A stretch of DNA of 28,876 nucleotides, taken from the IMG/VR virus record IMGVR_UViG_3300035682_000139, positions 1 to 28,876 of that record, one strand, 5' to 3'. Under the pieces are notes generated by a model, which saw only the letters and a list, made by a program, of their open reading frames with translations, had not been told where the DNA came from and searched no databases. Source of the DNA: a virus. Each line of letters opens with the position of its first letter. Within the stretch, counting starts at the first letter, position 1. Positions 1 to 6,757 of the stretch are shown piece by piece. The position numbers were made by a program, and so were the translations under genes.

Positions 1-303
1 ATCCATGTATTCGTTCAACCAACCGAAACGATCGTCATAGTCTTGTTCTACAACGCAACGAAACGGCTGCCCCGATAGGTAAGCGCCGATAGCTGATGAG
101 TACGTCTGGATGTCATTTCCGTGCAGTTTGAAACCTGCATCAGCCAAAGTGCGTTCGATCGTAAAATTGCCCGAGCAACCTACATAAACATCGGTTACGT
201 CAGTCCAATACGATGCTTGTTCTCGGATAATCCGACACAAGTCATTTGGGAGACTACCGCGAAACACTTGACCTCCTAGAGCGTGGAGATGGACTTGCAC
301 CAT
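1..303 (-). CDS. Partial phage DNA methylase-like protein (cut by left window edge)
   Basis: The open frame runs from ATG at 303 off the window edge, so only about 100 N-terminal residues are seen. The segment VYVGCSGNFTIERTLADAG followed by LHGNDIQTYSSAIGAYLSG resembles a phage family often annotated as putative DNA (adenine) methylases, where GCSGNFT stands in the place of an AdoMet-binding loop. That family assignment is from memory and the catalytic motif lies outside the window. A second start is possible: GTG at 267 has AGGAGG four bases upstream, but the residues before it look like part of the family N-terminus, so I keep 303. It follows the DUF488 gene in the same direction and would add a second modification enzyme to the DpdA/C5-methylase block. 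Confidence 0.6.
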   Translation of the reverse strand, partial: MVQVHLHALGGQVFRGSLPNDLCRIIREQASYWTDVTDVYVGCSGNFTIERTLADAGFKLHGNDIQTYSSAIGAYLSGQPFRCVVEQDYDDRFGWLNEYMD

Positions 304-371
304 CACTAATCAACGGGAAGTTGACCGGGCTACTTACCCCACCCACGCAGACTCGACTATTGCCGATGTCT

Positions 372-785
372 TCAGAATAGCGTGGATTGGTCTGAAACAC
401 GCGGACCCTGAATTTTCGGTCCACCTAATTCTGGGACTTCACAACCAAAAGCATCTTCTAACCATTCTGCTGCCATACGACGATGACACCATGACCCACG
501 TTTGTTCAAATCGCAGTAACACAACAACACAAGCCGGTGGGGGTAATAGGTTTCGGACAAGTTGTCTAATTCTTTTTTGATCTGACTTTTCAGCTTTTCT
601 AACCGATCAATGTACGCAACACGATATTCAAATTCTGTGTGGTACTTGCCAAACACACCGAACGGGGTGAGACCTTTGGCAAATTCAAACCCACCAAATT
701 TGGGTGCTCCAACTGTTGATCGGACACCTAACCCCATATCGTTTCTGTATTTAGAATATGAACAGGTAGCGATTTTGTATGTCAC
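372..785 (-). CDS. DUF488-family protein
   Basis: The 137-residue product has the DUF488 C-terminal signature LCYCDLNKRGSWCHRR at about residues 88-103, followed by WLEDAFGCEVPEL. The N-terminus MTYKIATCSYSKY is also typical. DUF488 proteins are small cysteine-containing proteins of unknown biochemistry that are common in phages and bacteria. The start is GTG, supported by a start-associated sequence ending exactly 12 nt upstream (CCACCAC then GAAAGAAG). It is separated from the HTH gene upstream by 71 bp, so it may have its own expression signal. Function unknown. Confidence 0.8.
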   Translation of the reverse strand: MTYKIATCSYSKYRNDMGLGVRSTVGAPKFGGFEFAKGLTPFGVFGKYHTEFEYRVAYIDRLEKLKSQIKKELDNLSETYYPHRLVLLCYCDLNKRGSWCHRRMAAEWLEDAFGCEVPELGGPKIQGPRVSDQSTLF

Positions 786-797
786 AACACTTCTTTC

Positions 798-805
798 GTG
801 GTGGT
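798..805 (-). promoter_or_regulatory. Start-associated sequence (copy for the DUF488 gene)
   Basis: The minus strand reads AACCACCACGAAAGAAG, then GTG at 785. The CCACCAC core ends 12 nt before the start codon and the following GAAAGAAG supplies a ribosome binding site. It is the same arrangement as the copies before 6067, 7606 and 7869. Confidence 0.6.
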
Positions 806-856
806 TTGTTCTAACGTTAAACTATCAAACTGGAGTTAGTGAATCAAGTATTGCGT

Positions 857-1111
857 CTACTTTTTGCCCCACCTGAGGTCTTTGTAGACAGCTTGCTCAG
901 TAGTCCCTGTCCGGGCTGCAATCTTTCGGAATGAAACCTTGCGTTCTCTAAGCCCAGCCATCAGATGACGGCGTTGCTTGCCATACGACGAGATCTGCTG
1001 TTCTGCTGCACGCATTTGATTGGTAAACCACTCGACTTGTACAAGATCTGCTTCGTTCTGTGCATCAACCTGCATTTGGATCTGGTCAACATCAACAATT
1101 TCTACACTCAT
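857..1111 (-). CDS. Small helix-turn-helix protein
   Basis: The 84-residue protein has a charged, probably helical N-terminal half and a C-terminal helix-turn-helix: KVSFRKIAARTGTTEQAVYK at about residues 59-78, ending DLRWGKK. The pattern matches DNA-binding HTHs of small phage regulators. Its ATG overlaps the RusA stop codon by four bases (ATGA, 1108-1111), so it is translationally coupled to the nuclease gene. It probably binds DNA, either as a regulator of the early operon or as an accessory to the resolvase/modification genes. The target cannot be told. Confidence 0.7.
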   Translation of the reverse strand: MSVEIVDVDQIQMQVDAQNEADLVQVEWFTNQMRAAEQQISSYGKQRRHLMAGLRERKVSFRKIAARTGTTEQAVYKDLRWGKK

Positions 1112-1473
1112 GCTGTTTTTCCTTTCACTAAGAGGACGAGTCCATTCCGTCCAATTTGGGGAGCTACAAAAGTCAGTTTTCGAACAATGTCAGGTGTGTC
1201 GTCTGTCAACACTCCTGCGTCAACTAACCCGTCTATTGCTGCTTTAGCTGCTGGATGACAAGATCCTGTGTCTTGCATACCTGAGCGGTTTTTCAACCAC
1301 GGTTCTATGGTGATCTCACACCAGTCTAACCGGGGTGGACGTGCTTGCAACGCTAAAAAACAAAAAGCTTCCCGCCATTCTTTTGTTTTTTTTGCTCGTT
1401 CCCAACGATTCCCTGCTCGTTCAGCGTTGGTAGTCCACGGCCTAACGTCATATTCCAAACTGAAAGAGATCAT
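1108..1473 (-). CDS. RusA-like Holliday junction resolvase
   Basis: The 121-residue length and the segment KAAIDGLVDAGVLTDDTPDIV (about residues 77-97) match RusA-family endonucleases, whose conserved aspartates (here candidates D68, D81, D91/D92) bind metal. The N-terminus PWTTNAERAGNRW fits the family's opening. RusA resolves four-way junctions made by recombination-dependent replication, which suits a phage that also carries Gam and a candidate annealing protein. Start and stop overlap neighbours by ATGA on both sides (1470-1473 and 1108-1111), so it sits inside a tight operon with the C5-methyltransferase and the HTH gene. Confidence 0.8.
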   Translation of the reverse strand: MISFSLEYDVRPWTTNAERAGNRWERAKKTKEWREAFCFLALQARPPRLDWCEITIEPWLKNRSGMQDTGSCHPAAKAAIDGLVDAGVLTDDTPDIVRKLTFVAPQIGRNGLVLLVKGKTA

Positions 1474-2405
1474 CGGAAACTGGGATTTCCTAACACTCCA
1501 GCTATCACATGAGCAGCAAGCAACGGGGGGATCGCATTCCCAGCTTGTTCAAACTGCTTACTTTTTGAACCTTGTATCGGATAGCCATCTGGAAACGACT
1601 GAAGCATTAGAGCTTCGTTCGCTTCTAGTTTCGTTTCAACACCATCACGTTCCCACCGCCAAGCATTAGAACCTGAGGTAAGTGTCCAAACTGGTGCATT
1701 TGAGGGCATTCGCCAATAGTAGTCAACGCCGGTTACGTCATCACGTACCTTTTGCTTACCATCCGCATTTCTTGGACGATCTGGTTTTGCTTGGTTATGC
1801 CTAAGCATTGAACCAACTCGACTGGGTAGAACGTCTTCCATTGACAACCACGGTTGCTCAGATTCACCGAACAAGGTTTCCTGCGGTTCTTTTGCATGAG
1901 ACGGGATAGGCCGAAACATCCGCTGCGATTTTGACGCCATCAGAATTGCTCTTCGTCGGATCTGGGGGACTCCATAGTCTGCTGAATTCAACACCCCTGT
2001 CCATGTTGAATATCCAAGCATTTGAAGCTGCTCTGCATATTCTTCCCATACAGGAAGCGCAGGGGGAACTTGTTCACAGGCCACCCATTCTGGGGACAAC
2101 GCTTCTGTCCATCGCATCACTTCGCTTATCAGCTTGCCTCTTGACCCTTCAATCCCTGTTCTTTTGCCAGCTAACGAGAAATCTTGACAGGGCGGCGAAG
2201 CTATTACACCTTCAACTTTGCCTACTAACTGATCTAACGGATATTCGCTGACATCACACCGAATTGTTTTGTGACCTGCTGTTTTTCTTGTATTGCAAGC
2301 TTGTTCGTCCCATTCAAATCCTATTTCTTGGTTCATAAGAGCAGGGTTCACGAGACGCAATCCTTCTGACCATCCTCCAAGGCCAGCGAACAGATCTACG
2401 ATCAT
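1470..2405 (-). CDS. DNA (cytosine-5-)-methyltransferase
   Basis: A 311-residue enzyme with the ordered motifs of C5-cytosine methylases: motif I DLFAGLGGWSEGL (residues 4-16, AdoMet binding), motif IV SPPCQ with catalytic C73, a CEQV segment in place of the ENV motif, motif VIII-like QIRRRAILMA, and motif X QAGNAIPPLLA near the C-terminus. It should transfer a methyl group to C5 of cytosine in a short target; the recognition sequence cannot be read. No restriction endonuclease is seen, so it is most likely a solitary phage methylase that protects its DNA. It lies directly after the DpdA-like gene and is coupled to RusA by ATGA. Confidence 0.92.
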   Translation of the reverse strand: MIVDLFAGLGGWSEGLRLVNPALMNQEIGFEWDEQACNTRKTAGHKTIRCDVSEYPLDQLVGKVEGVIASPPCQDFSLAGKRTGIEGSRGKLISEVMRWTEALSPEWVACEQVPPALPVWEEYAEQLQMLGYSTWTGVLNSADYGVPQIRRRAILMASKSQRMFRPIPSHAKEPQETLFGESEQPWLSMEDVLPSRVGSMLRHNQAKPDRPRNADGKQKVRDDVTGVDYYWRMPSNAPVWTLTSGSNAWRWERDGVETKLEANEALMLQSFPDGYPIQGSKSKQFEQAGNAIPPLLAAHVIAGVLGNPSFR

Positions 2406-2414
2406 TTTGTTTTT

Positions 2415-3035
2415 TCACCTGCTGGAAACATCAAACCTCAACGATTGTTCACTATTGACGATTTCTAACCACTTCAATACTTTTTTTAGATTTGTTGTTG
2501 GCCCAAACGTGATGTGAGTTCCATCTACAGAATCTGCACCTGTCTGGGTTGCCCAGCGGATACGACGCAAACTATTGACTCGACCAACGTGCGCCCAAAC
2601 TTTTTGCTTGTTTGCGTGTCTAATGATCTTTTCAGAATCAGGACTCAATTTCCATTCGGTTGAACCCCCAATGAAAACACACGAGATATTTTCCCAATCA
2701 ATTTCTTCAATCACAGCTCCATCTTGTGCAACGCAGGCAACTGGCAATTTTTCTGCTCGCATTTTGTCGGACCAGAGATCATAAAGTTTCCGTGTTGCGT
2801 CCCAATCTTCAACAACGTCTGGACAACAAGCGAATCTTATTGTTGGTTCAAATTTGGTTACCCATTTCCACCATTTGTCTGATTCCCATTTACTTGAGAA
2901 ACAACCGTTATCAGCGCACCAGTCTGCGCCGGGAACGTGTTTGTTGCCTTGCTTGGGGGTGTCAATGAAACCAAGCAAACCATCACTCATTGCTTTTTTC
3001 ACTTCTTCGCTACAAGGATTTGCGTAGTACAACAC
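2415..3035 (-). CDS. dpdA: DpdA-like tRNA-guanine-transglycosylase-fold enzyme for 7-deazaguanine insertion into DNA
   Basis: The 206-residue product carries the active-site landmarks of the tRNA-guanine transglycosylase fold in the right order: ADNGCF (residues 41-46, like the TGT DSGGF loop, D42), FIGGSTEW (121-128, like the TGT base-recognition GG loop) and HVGRVNSLRRI followed by GADSVDGTH (167-174, with D171 as candidate nucleophile). The TGT zinc-binding cysteine motif is absent, as in short phage DpdA proteins, which exchange guanine in DNA for a 7-deazaguanine. I chose GTG at 3035 because GGGGA lies seven bases upstream; the longest frame opens at TTG 3053 without such a site. It overlaps the transporter gene by 26 nt, which ties the two functions together. 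Confidence 0.85.
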   Translation of the reverse strand: MLYYANPCSEEVKKAMSDGLLGFIDTPKQGNKHVPGADWCADNGCFSSKWESDKWWKWVTKFEPTIRFACCPDVVEDWDATRKLYDLWSDKMRAEKLPVACVAQDGAVIEEIDWENISCVFIGGSTEWKLSPDSEKIIRHANKQKVWAHVGRVNSLRRIRWATQTGADSVDGTHITFGPTTNLKKVLKWLEIVNSEQSLRFDVSSR

Positions 3036-3528
3036 GTCGACATCCCCAAGCAACAGGCGTAGCAGCTAACACAACTATCGCTTTAGCGATACCTAATTCC
3101 CACCAACCACTCCAACTACCAAAAGCGATCCTCAAGAACACCGCTGAATCAAGGAAACCAGCTACATATCCAGAGATTGATATCCCAAGTAGGAACTTTC
3201 CACGATTAGCCAATGGCGTGAATATTGCAGCATCTGTGCTTTCTGAGATTAGGAACGCAATCCCTGACGCAAGTGCCAGTTGAGGACTGGCTAACCACCA
3301 TGACAGCAAAGTCCCCAGAGCAATAGATCCCCAAGCAAATGATTTTCCTAAGGTGATCTGGGTCAAATCACGAAGAACAAACGAAATAGCAACCACCCAC
3401 AATGCCGAAGGCAAAGGACCAAGCCACGGCGAAATCCACATCCCATTGTTCGTTAACCACCAATTAGCGAATGGGATACTGCAAACAAAACCTGCAAGTG
3501 AGATCGCTCCAACAATTTTGATTTTCAT
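3010..3528 (-). CDS. VUT/YhhQ-type 7-deazaguanine (preQ0) precursor transporter
   Basis: The 172-residue, strongly hydrophobic protein has about five to six membrane spans. It contains the family signatures VLRDLTQITLGK, ALASGIAFLISESTDA and GYVAGFLDSAVFLRIAF, which match the VUT/YhhQ (queuosine precursor transporter) family. The start is ATG at 3528 with AAAGGAG four bases upstream; the longer frame back to 3630 has no such site. YhhQ members import preQ0-type bases across the inner membrane. The stop overlaps the DpdA-like gene, so the pair probably feeds imported base to the DNA-modifying enzyme. The exact substrate (preQ0, preQ1 or another base) is inference. Confidence 0.85.
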   Translation of the reverse strand: MKIKIVGAISLAGFVCSIPFANWWLTNNGMWISPWLGPLPSALWVVAISFVLRDLTQITLGKSFAWGSIALGTLLSWWLASPQLALASGIAFLISESTDAAIFTPLANRGKFLLGISISGYVAGFLDSAVFLRIAFGSWSGWWELGIAKAIVVLAATPVAWGCRRVVLRKSL

Positions 3529-3556
3529 GCTGCTCCTTTGATTATTTGACTGATTG

Positions 3557-4087
3557 TCACAGCCAGCCGAACTTTCTACTACACCCGGGCCATTGTCCCC
3601 AACCACCTGAAGCCAGCGTTCGTTCAGCAATTACGATCTGCTGCTCTCTAGTCGCCATGTGCGGGAACGGGGCGAACTCTCCCCCACCTTGGGCGATCCA
3701 TGTGGACGTAGCGAACATAAGTCCACCGGAGAAAGTTCCAGCGACTAATCCGTAGCTCCAATTACCACCGGACTCACATTGGGCTAGTTGATCCCAACGG
3801 TTTTCGTCTGTGGATTCTGTCAAAACTTGCTTTTGCTCGACTTGCTGTGGTTCGTATTGCGCTTGTGCCGTGGTGGTGCTTGTAGCTAGGGACTCGTAGA
3901 ACCGAGCTAATTCGTCTACGTAACCGTATGGATTCCATTCTGGGGGGTGAATGTGCGGATTCTGTTCTGAGGGCTGTAACGGGCTTGTGGGGGCATCTGC
4001 TTTAGCTGCCATCGCTGTCAGCAAGATAACCAACACCACAATTACGACTATCAACAACAACAATGGCCTAAATCTTATGTTTTTCAT
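3557..4087 (-). CDS. Secreted or membrane-anchored Rpf-like transglycosylase
   Basis: The 176-residue protein has a basic start and a hydrophobic segment (residues about 9-28) ending at AAKADA, a signal peptide or anchor. A proline/glutamine-rich linker follows, then a C-terminal resuscitation-promoting-factor domain (about 97-176). The domain shows WDQLAQCESGGNW with candidate catalytic E105, a GGLMFATSTW segment, REQQIVIAERTLA and WGQWPGC; C104 and C169 fit the family disulfide. Rpf domains cleave actinobacterial peptidoglycan. The ATG at 4087 overlaps the HNH stop (ATGA) with GAAGGA upstream; the longer frame to 4108 is rejected. It sits far from the endolysin and holin genes, so a role in entry, host reactivation or wall remodelling is as possible as lysis. 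Confidence 0.87.
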   Translation of the reverse strand: MKNIRFRPLLLLIVVIVVLVILLTAMAAKADAPTSPLQPSEQNPHIHPPEWNPYGYVDELARFYESLATSTTTAQAQYEPQQVEQKQVLTESTDENRWDQLAQCESGGNWSYGLVAGTFSGGLMFATSTWIAQGGGEFAPFPHMATREQQIVIAERTLASGGWGQWPGCSRKFGWL

Positions 4088-4446
4088 TTGCTTCCTTCCC
4101 AAGACCACCTGCGGAAACCACGTTCATGCGATTCCTGCGGGTGAGTTTCAATTTGGTCATGACACAAACGACAAACGGCTAAGTACTCCGAATCGTCGCC
4201 ACCTACGATTTGTCCTCCTTGCGATCTGGGCAGAATTTCATGAACATCGACTGCTATCTGTTGACAATTGTCATCCCATTGGGCTTCACAGAACTGACGT
4301 TCATCTAACAACTGGGCTACTAGACGCCTACGTTCAACGTAGATTTTTTGCATCTTTTTTGACCGATGCGCTAACGGTTTTCGTTCAGGACGCCACGCTT
4401 GCTTTGCTTTCAGCGGGGTTTTTCTGTTCAACGGTGACCGCTTCAA
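4084..4446 (-). CDS. HNH-type nuclease-like zinc protein
   Basis: The 120-residue protein starts MKRSPLNRKTPLKAK, a basic opening common in phage HNH proteins. It then has C53, C60 and VDVHEILPRSQGG (residues about 66-78), followed by CRLCHDQIETHP, giving a zinc-bound HNH fold with paired cysteines around the His motif. HNH enzymes cut DNA; this one may act in recombination, replication or packaging. The start is TTG at 4446, which overlaps the upstream stop as TTGA and makes it translationally coupled to the preceding zinc-binding gene. It is coupled to the Rpf-like gene by ATGA. Confidence 0.75.
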   Translation of the reverse strand: MKRSPLNRKTPLKAKQAWRPERKPLAHRSKKMQKIYVERRRLVAQLLDERQFCEAQWDDNCQQIAVDVHEILPRSQGGQIVGGDDSEYLAVCRLCHDQIETHPQESHERGFRRWSWEGSK

Positions 4447-4793
4447 ACGAAGCGCCGTTCTTTGCGTTCAATCATCTCAGCGTCAAAGGGATCATCAGTA
4501 ACCGTAACTTTCGGCTTGCTGCAAGACAAGCATTTTGTGACAGTAGGTGTTCGTCCGTTTTTATCGTCAATGATCTGAAATCCGTTTTCACATCCACAAG
4601 CACGTTTGTCCGGATTGAAACCAATTGACTTCGGATTGGATTCAACCTTCTGCAAATACCTGAGCGTCAATTTTTTAGTTGCTTCTGATTCCATAACGCT
4701 GAACGAGTCAACAACTTCAATGACTCGACTTCGCTGTCGTTCATTTAGTGATGGCAACAACTTCTCCAATGCTGACTGAATTTCGGGGTCCAT
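4443..4793 (-). CDS. Small zinc-binding protein of unknown function
   Basis: The 116-residue product is charged and helical at the N-terminus (MDPEIQSALEKLLPSLNERQ) and has a likely zinc site formed by ACGCENG near residue 66 and KCLSCSKPK near residue 90. I do not recognise the family. It starts at ATG 4793 with GGAAGGA about nine bases upstream, overlaps the helicase-loader gene by 53 nt and is coupled to the HNH gene by TTGA. Its place between loader and HNH genes suggests a replication or recombination accessory, but that is only context. Confidence 0.65.
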   Translation of the reverse strand: MDPEIQSALEKLLPSLNERQRSRVIEVVDSFSVMESEATKKLTLRYLQKVESNPKSIGFNPDKRACGCENGFQIIDDKNGRTPTVTKCLSCSKPKVTVTDDPFDAEMIERKERRFV

Positions 4794-5253
4794 CTAGCGA
4801 AATCCTTCCGGGTGTGAGCAGAACTTCAACGTCATGCCGTTTTTGCGAATCTTCGTAGATCCGCATGAACTGTGCTCGCATGGTTTCCAAATTCGCTGAT
4901 TGACAGATGTTCCACCAACCCACGGTCTTGACAGCTTCTGCAACAACTGGGCTTGTGAAGGATGGCGAGCTGCTACGTCCAGAGGTTGACGCTTGCGATG
5001 ACACCTCTCCCCATGCTTCTGCTGATGATGGAGCCAATATCCCAAGCCTTCCGGCAACTTGCCTACGGATTCTGGCAATCGTGGGCCAACGATCTTCTGT
5101 GCATATGAGATCACGCACGGCGTGTCTTGCTTCGCTGTAGTCCACATCTGAGAGGGCGTCGGCATAAACAGCAACCGTTTCCTTTGTAGCGGGCCATTGG
5201 GGGAACGCTGCTGCTATCACAGCAACAATTGAGGCGGCTTCTCTTTCGTTCAT
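4741..5253 (-). CDS. Replicative helicase loader-like protein
   Basis: The 170-residue protein begins MNEREAASIVAVIAAAFPQW, then has YADALSDVDYSEARHAVRDL and WPTIARIRRQVA. This is the layout of phage helicase-loader proteins related to the loader of G40P-type helicases: a short helical domain that recognises the DnaB-like helicase. I moved the start to ATG 5253, which has GGGAG eight bases upstream; the longer frame to 5484 reads back into the replisome-organiser gene and is implausible. It follows that gene by 28 bp, the classical initiator-then-loader order. The helicase itself is not in this window and may be the host's. Confidence 0.7.
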   Translation of the reverse strand: MNEREAASIVAVIAAAFPQWPATKETVAVYADALSDVDYSEARHAVRDLICTEDRWPTIARIRRQVAGRLGILAPSSAEAWGEVSSQASTSGRSSSPSFTSPVVAEAVKTVGWWNICQSANLETMRAQFMRIYEDSQKRHDVEVLLTPGRISLDGPRNSVSIGEVVAITK

Positions 5254-5281
5254 TGTACACACTCCCGTTAGTTGAGTCCGG

Positions 5282-6067
5282 TTACCTGTTGTCAAGATCT
5301 GCCAAGAAATCACGAACACCAGCAAGACCTTTAGCCCCACCAGATTTTTGTTCTTGCATAGCTTGTAGACGCATACGGTCATATTGCTTACGCAACTTTT
5401 CGGGCGACATGATATTTCCTCGCCAAAAATCGTTGGCTTGCGACCACCGCATCGCTTTCTCAATTTGCTCTGGCGTTCGACCATCTAACCGAATCATCCG
5501 GTCAATAGCCTGAGTCCACCGTTTTGTGATCACCGGACGTTTAGAACCATTGCTTTCAATCAAATCAGCTAGGAGTTCCGCTAACCGAAAAGAATCGTCG
5601 GACTCTCTTTTAGATATCTCTGTCGTAATCTCTGTCGTAATCTCTGTATTAGAAGCGCCCTGTTGGGCAGATGGAACTGCCTGTTTAGGCTCTTGGACCT
5701 GCCCTGTTGGGCAAATGGAACTGCCCAAATGGGCAGATGCAGAATCTTCGTACAAAACGTCACTTGAGTAGTCAACTCGGTACCACTTGCGACGGTTCCA
5801 TGATTCGGGCTGACAAGACCTAACAACACCCCGAGCTTCCAGACGTTCAATCGCTGTCCTGACTTGTTTAGGAGTCACGCCTATCTCGTCTGACCATTCT
5901 TCATACGTCTTCCAAACCCAAGTGAAACCTTCATGTCTTGACTGAGCACGTTGCATCCAATAATGCAACTGCTGTAAAACAGCGGCGTCCAACACATGGC
6001 CTAATGCCCTTACAAGCACCGGCTGAATAACCAAACATGGTTCATCTAACAAGAGCGCCGAACTCAT
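5282..6067 (-). CDS. Replisome organiser / replication initiator (winged-helix)
   Basis: The 261-residue protein has an N-terminal winged-helix region (about residues 25-100): QLHYWMQRAQ, the recognition-helix stretch EIGVTPKQVRTAIERLEARG, and a wing ending RKWYRVDY. A low-complexity linker (about 105-150) contains TEITTEITTEIS. The C-terminal helical domain includes RWSQANDFWRGNIMSPEKLR, typical of phage replisome organisers that bind the origin and recruit helicase. The start is supported by AGGAG and by a start-associated sequence 12 nt before ATG. The linker region carries DNA repeats used in different reading frames, so the origin probably lies inside this gene, as in lambda O. Confidence 0.8.
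   Translation of the reverse strand: MSSALLLDEPCLVIQPVLVRALGHVLDAAVLQQLHYWMQRAQSRHEGFTWVWKTYEEWSDEIGVTPKQVRTAIERLEARGVVRSCQPESWNRRKWYRVDYSSDVLYEDSASAHLGSSICPTGQVQEPKQAVPSAQQGASNTEITTEITTEISKRESDDSFRLAELLADLIESNGSKRPVITKRWTQAIDRMIRLDGRTPEQIEKAMRWSQANDFWRGNIMSPEKLRKQYDRMRLQAMQEQKSGGAKGLAGVRDFLADLDNR
5616..5648. repeat. 12-bp tandem repeat in the initiator gene
   Basis: The plus strand has ATCTCTGTCGTA at 5616-5627 and 5628-5639, then a partial third unit at 5640-5648. It encodes the TEI-TTEI-TTEI linker of the replisome organiser and lies beside the GCCC-N4-GGGC dyads. Confidence 0.85.
5657..5733. other. Candidate origin of replication: three GCCC-N4-GGGC dyads in 25-bp direct repeats
   Basis: A 25-bp unit starting GCCCTGTTGGGCA occurs at 5657-5681 and again at 5701-5725 with one mismatch. 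A third dyad (GCCCAAATGGGC) is at 5722-5733. The two long copies are read in different frames by the initiator gene (one gives SSICPTGQ, the other VPSAQQG), so the conserved thing is the DNA, not the protein. Repeats inside an initiator gene are the hallmark of lambdoid origins. Binding is inferred. Confidence 0.5.
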
Positions 6068-6079
6068 AACTCTCCTTCT

Positions 6080-6087
6080 GTGGTGGT
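6080..6087 (-). promoter_or_regulatory. Start-associated sequence (copy for the replisome organiser)
   Basis: The minus strand reads GACCACCACAGAAGGAG, then agtt and ATG at 6067. The CCACCAC core ends 12 nt before the start and GAAGGAG is the ribosome binding site. Confidence 0.65.
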
Positions 6088-6120
6088 CTTGACATATCCA
6101 TTACTGCTACACTTCTTTCT

Positions 6121-6190
6121 GGTCGCTCTCTGTGGTGGTGCGGCGACCAGCGAAGGCCGGGACTGGGTGAAAACCTCTCCCGGCCTTCGC
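6121..6190 (-). terminator. Two adjacent hairpins downstream of the annealing-protein gene
   Basis: A 13-bp perfect stem (GCGAAGGCCGGGA, 6150-6162, against 6178-6190) with a 15-nt loop begins three bases after the stop of the gene at 6194. A second stem GGTCGC (6121-6126 with 6143-6148) follows and has another CACCACCAC in its loop. There is no T-run, so it may be a pause, attenuator or Rho-independent variant rather than a classical terminator. The 126-bp gap holds no gene. Confidence 0.5.
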
Positions 6191-6193
6191 CAT

Positions 6194-6757
6194 TCAGGAT
6201 TCGTATTCTCCGACCATCACTTCTGCTGCAACTGCGTCATTTGACGACAATTCTGACGGCTTTCCGAACTTGGCAACAAACAAGTTCTTGCAGATCTTCC
6301 TTCTGTCGTCAGGCAATCGTTCCATGCGTTCTACAAGCGAGTCAATAAGTGACTGAGGAGCTGATTCTGCTAACGCCGGTCTTTCTACTTGTTTTTGCTG
6401 GGTCCGAGGCTTCGGAGTTTCTGTCCTCAACTTCACTTCTTCCTGTGAGGCAAGAGACCTATTCACCGCAATTCCAGCAGCAGCAATAGCTCGACCAGTA
6501 GCAGATGTTTCAGCATTCATCATTTCCGAGTCTTTGGTAAACGGGGTCTTACCCGGAAACGGTTCCCACGCTGAAGCAACACAAGGGAGCGCATCTTCTG
6601 GGGACCGATAGACACTTGTAGTGACTTCAATGAACTGACGTTCACCAATTACACGAATCTCAGGAACGCTGTTGAGAATCCGACCATCTGGGTACATTTC
6701 GTAAAACTGACGAACACGTTCAGGGACTGTTACGTAGTCAGCAAGATCAAAAGCCAT
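6194..6757 (-). CDS. Candidate ssDNA-annealing/binding recombination protein
   Basis: The 187-residue protein begins MAFDLADYVTVPERVRQFYE. It contains YPDGRILNSVPEI, a beta-rich central part and the diagnostic stretch SEMMNAETSATGRAIAAAG (about residues 81-99). This is a widespread phage family found next to nuclease inhibitors and recombination genes, reminiscent of Erf/Sak-type annealing proteins; the biochemical assignment is inference. A linker rich in Thr, Pro and Gln is followed by a small helical C-terminal domain. ATG at 6757 was preferred over 6769 because the family normally opens with this sequence. It overlaps the Gam gene end by 11 nt. Confidence 0.65.
   Translation of the reverse strand: MAFDLADYVTVPERVRQFYEMYPDGRILNSVPEIRVIGERQFIEVTTSVYRSPEDALPCVASAWEPFPGKTPFTKDSEMMNAETSATGRAIAAAGIAVNRSLASQEEVKLRTETPKPRTQQKQVERPALAESAPQSLIDSLVERMERLPDDRRKICKNLFVAKFGKPSELSSNDAVAAEVMVGEYES

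Noticed and set aside
3872-3880. GTGGTGG copy as another start-associated sequence
   Set aside because: It lies inside the Rpf-like gene, encodes a Ser/Thr linker and no start codon follows at 12 nt.
4741-5484. Long 247-residue start for the helicase-loader gene
   Set aside because: The first 77 residues are translated antisense-like from the replisome-organiser gene and a good binding site precedes ATG 5253.
5616-5738. CRISPR array
   Set aside because: Repeats are short, few, unevenly spaced and inside a coding gene; no cas genes are present.
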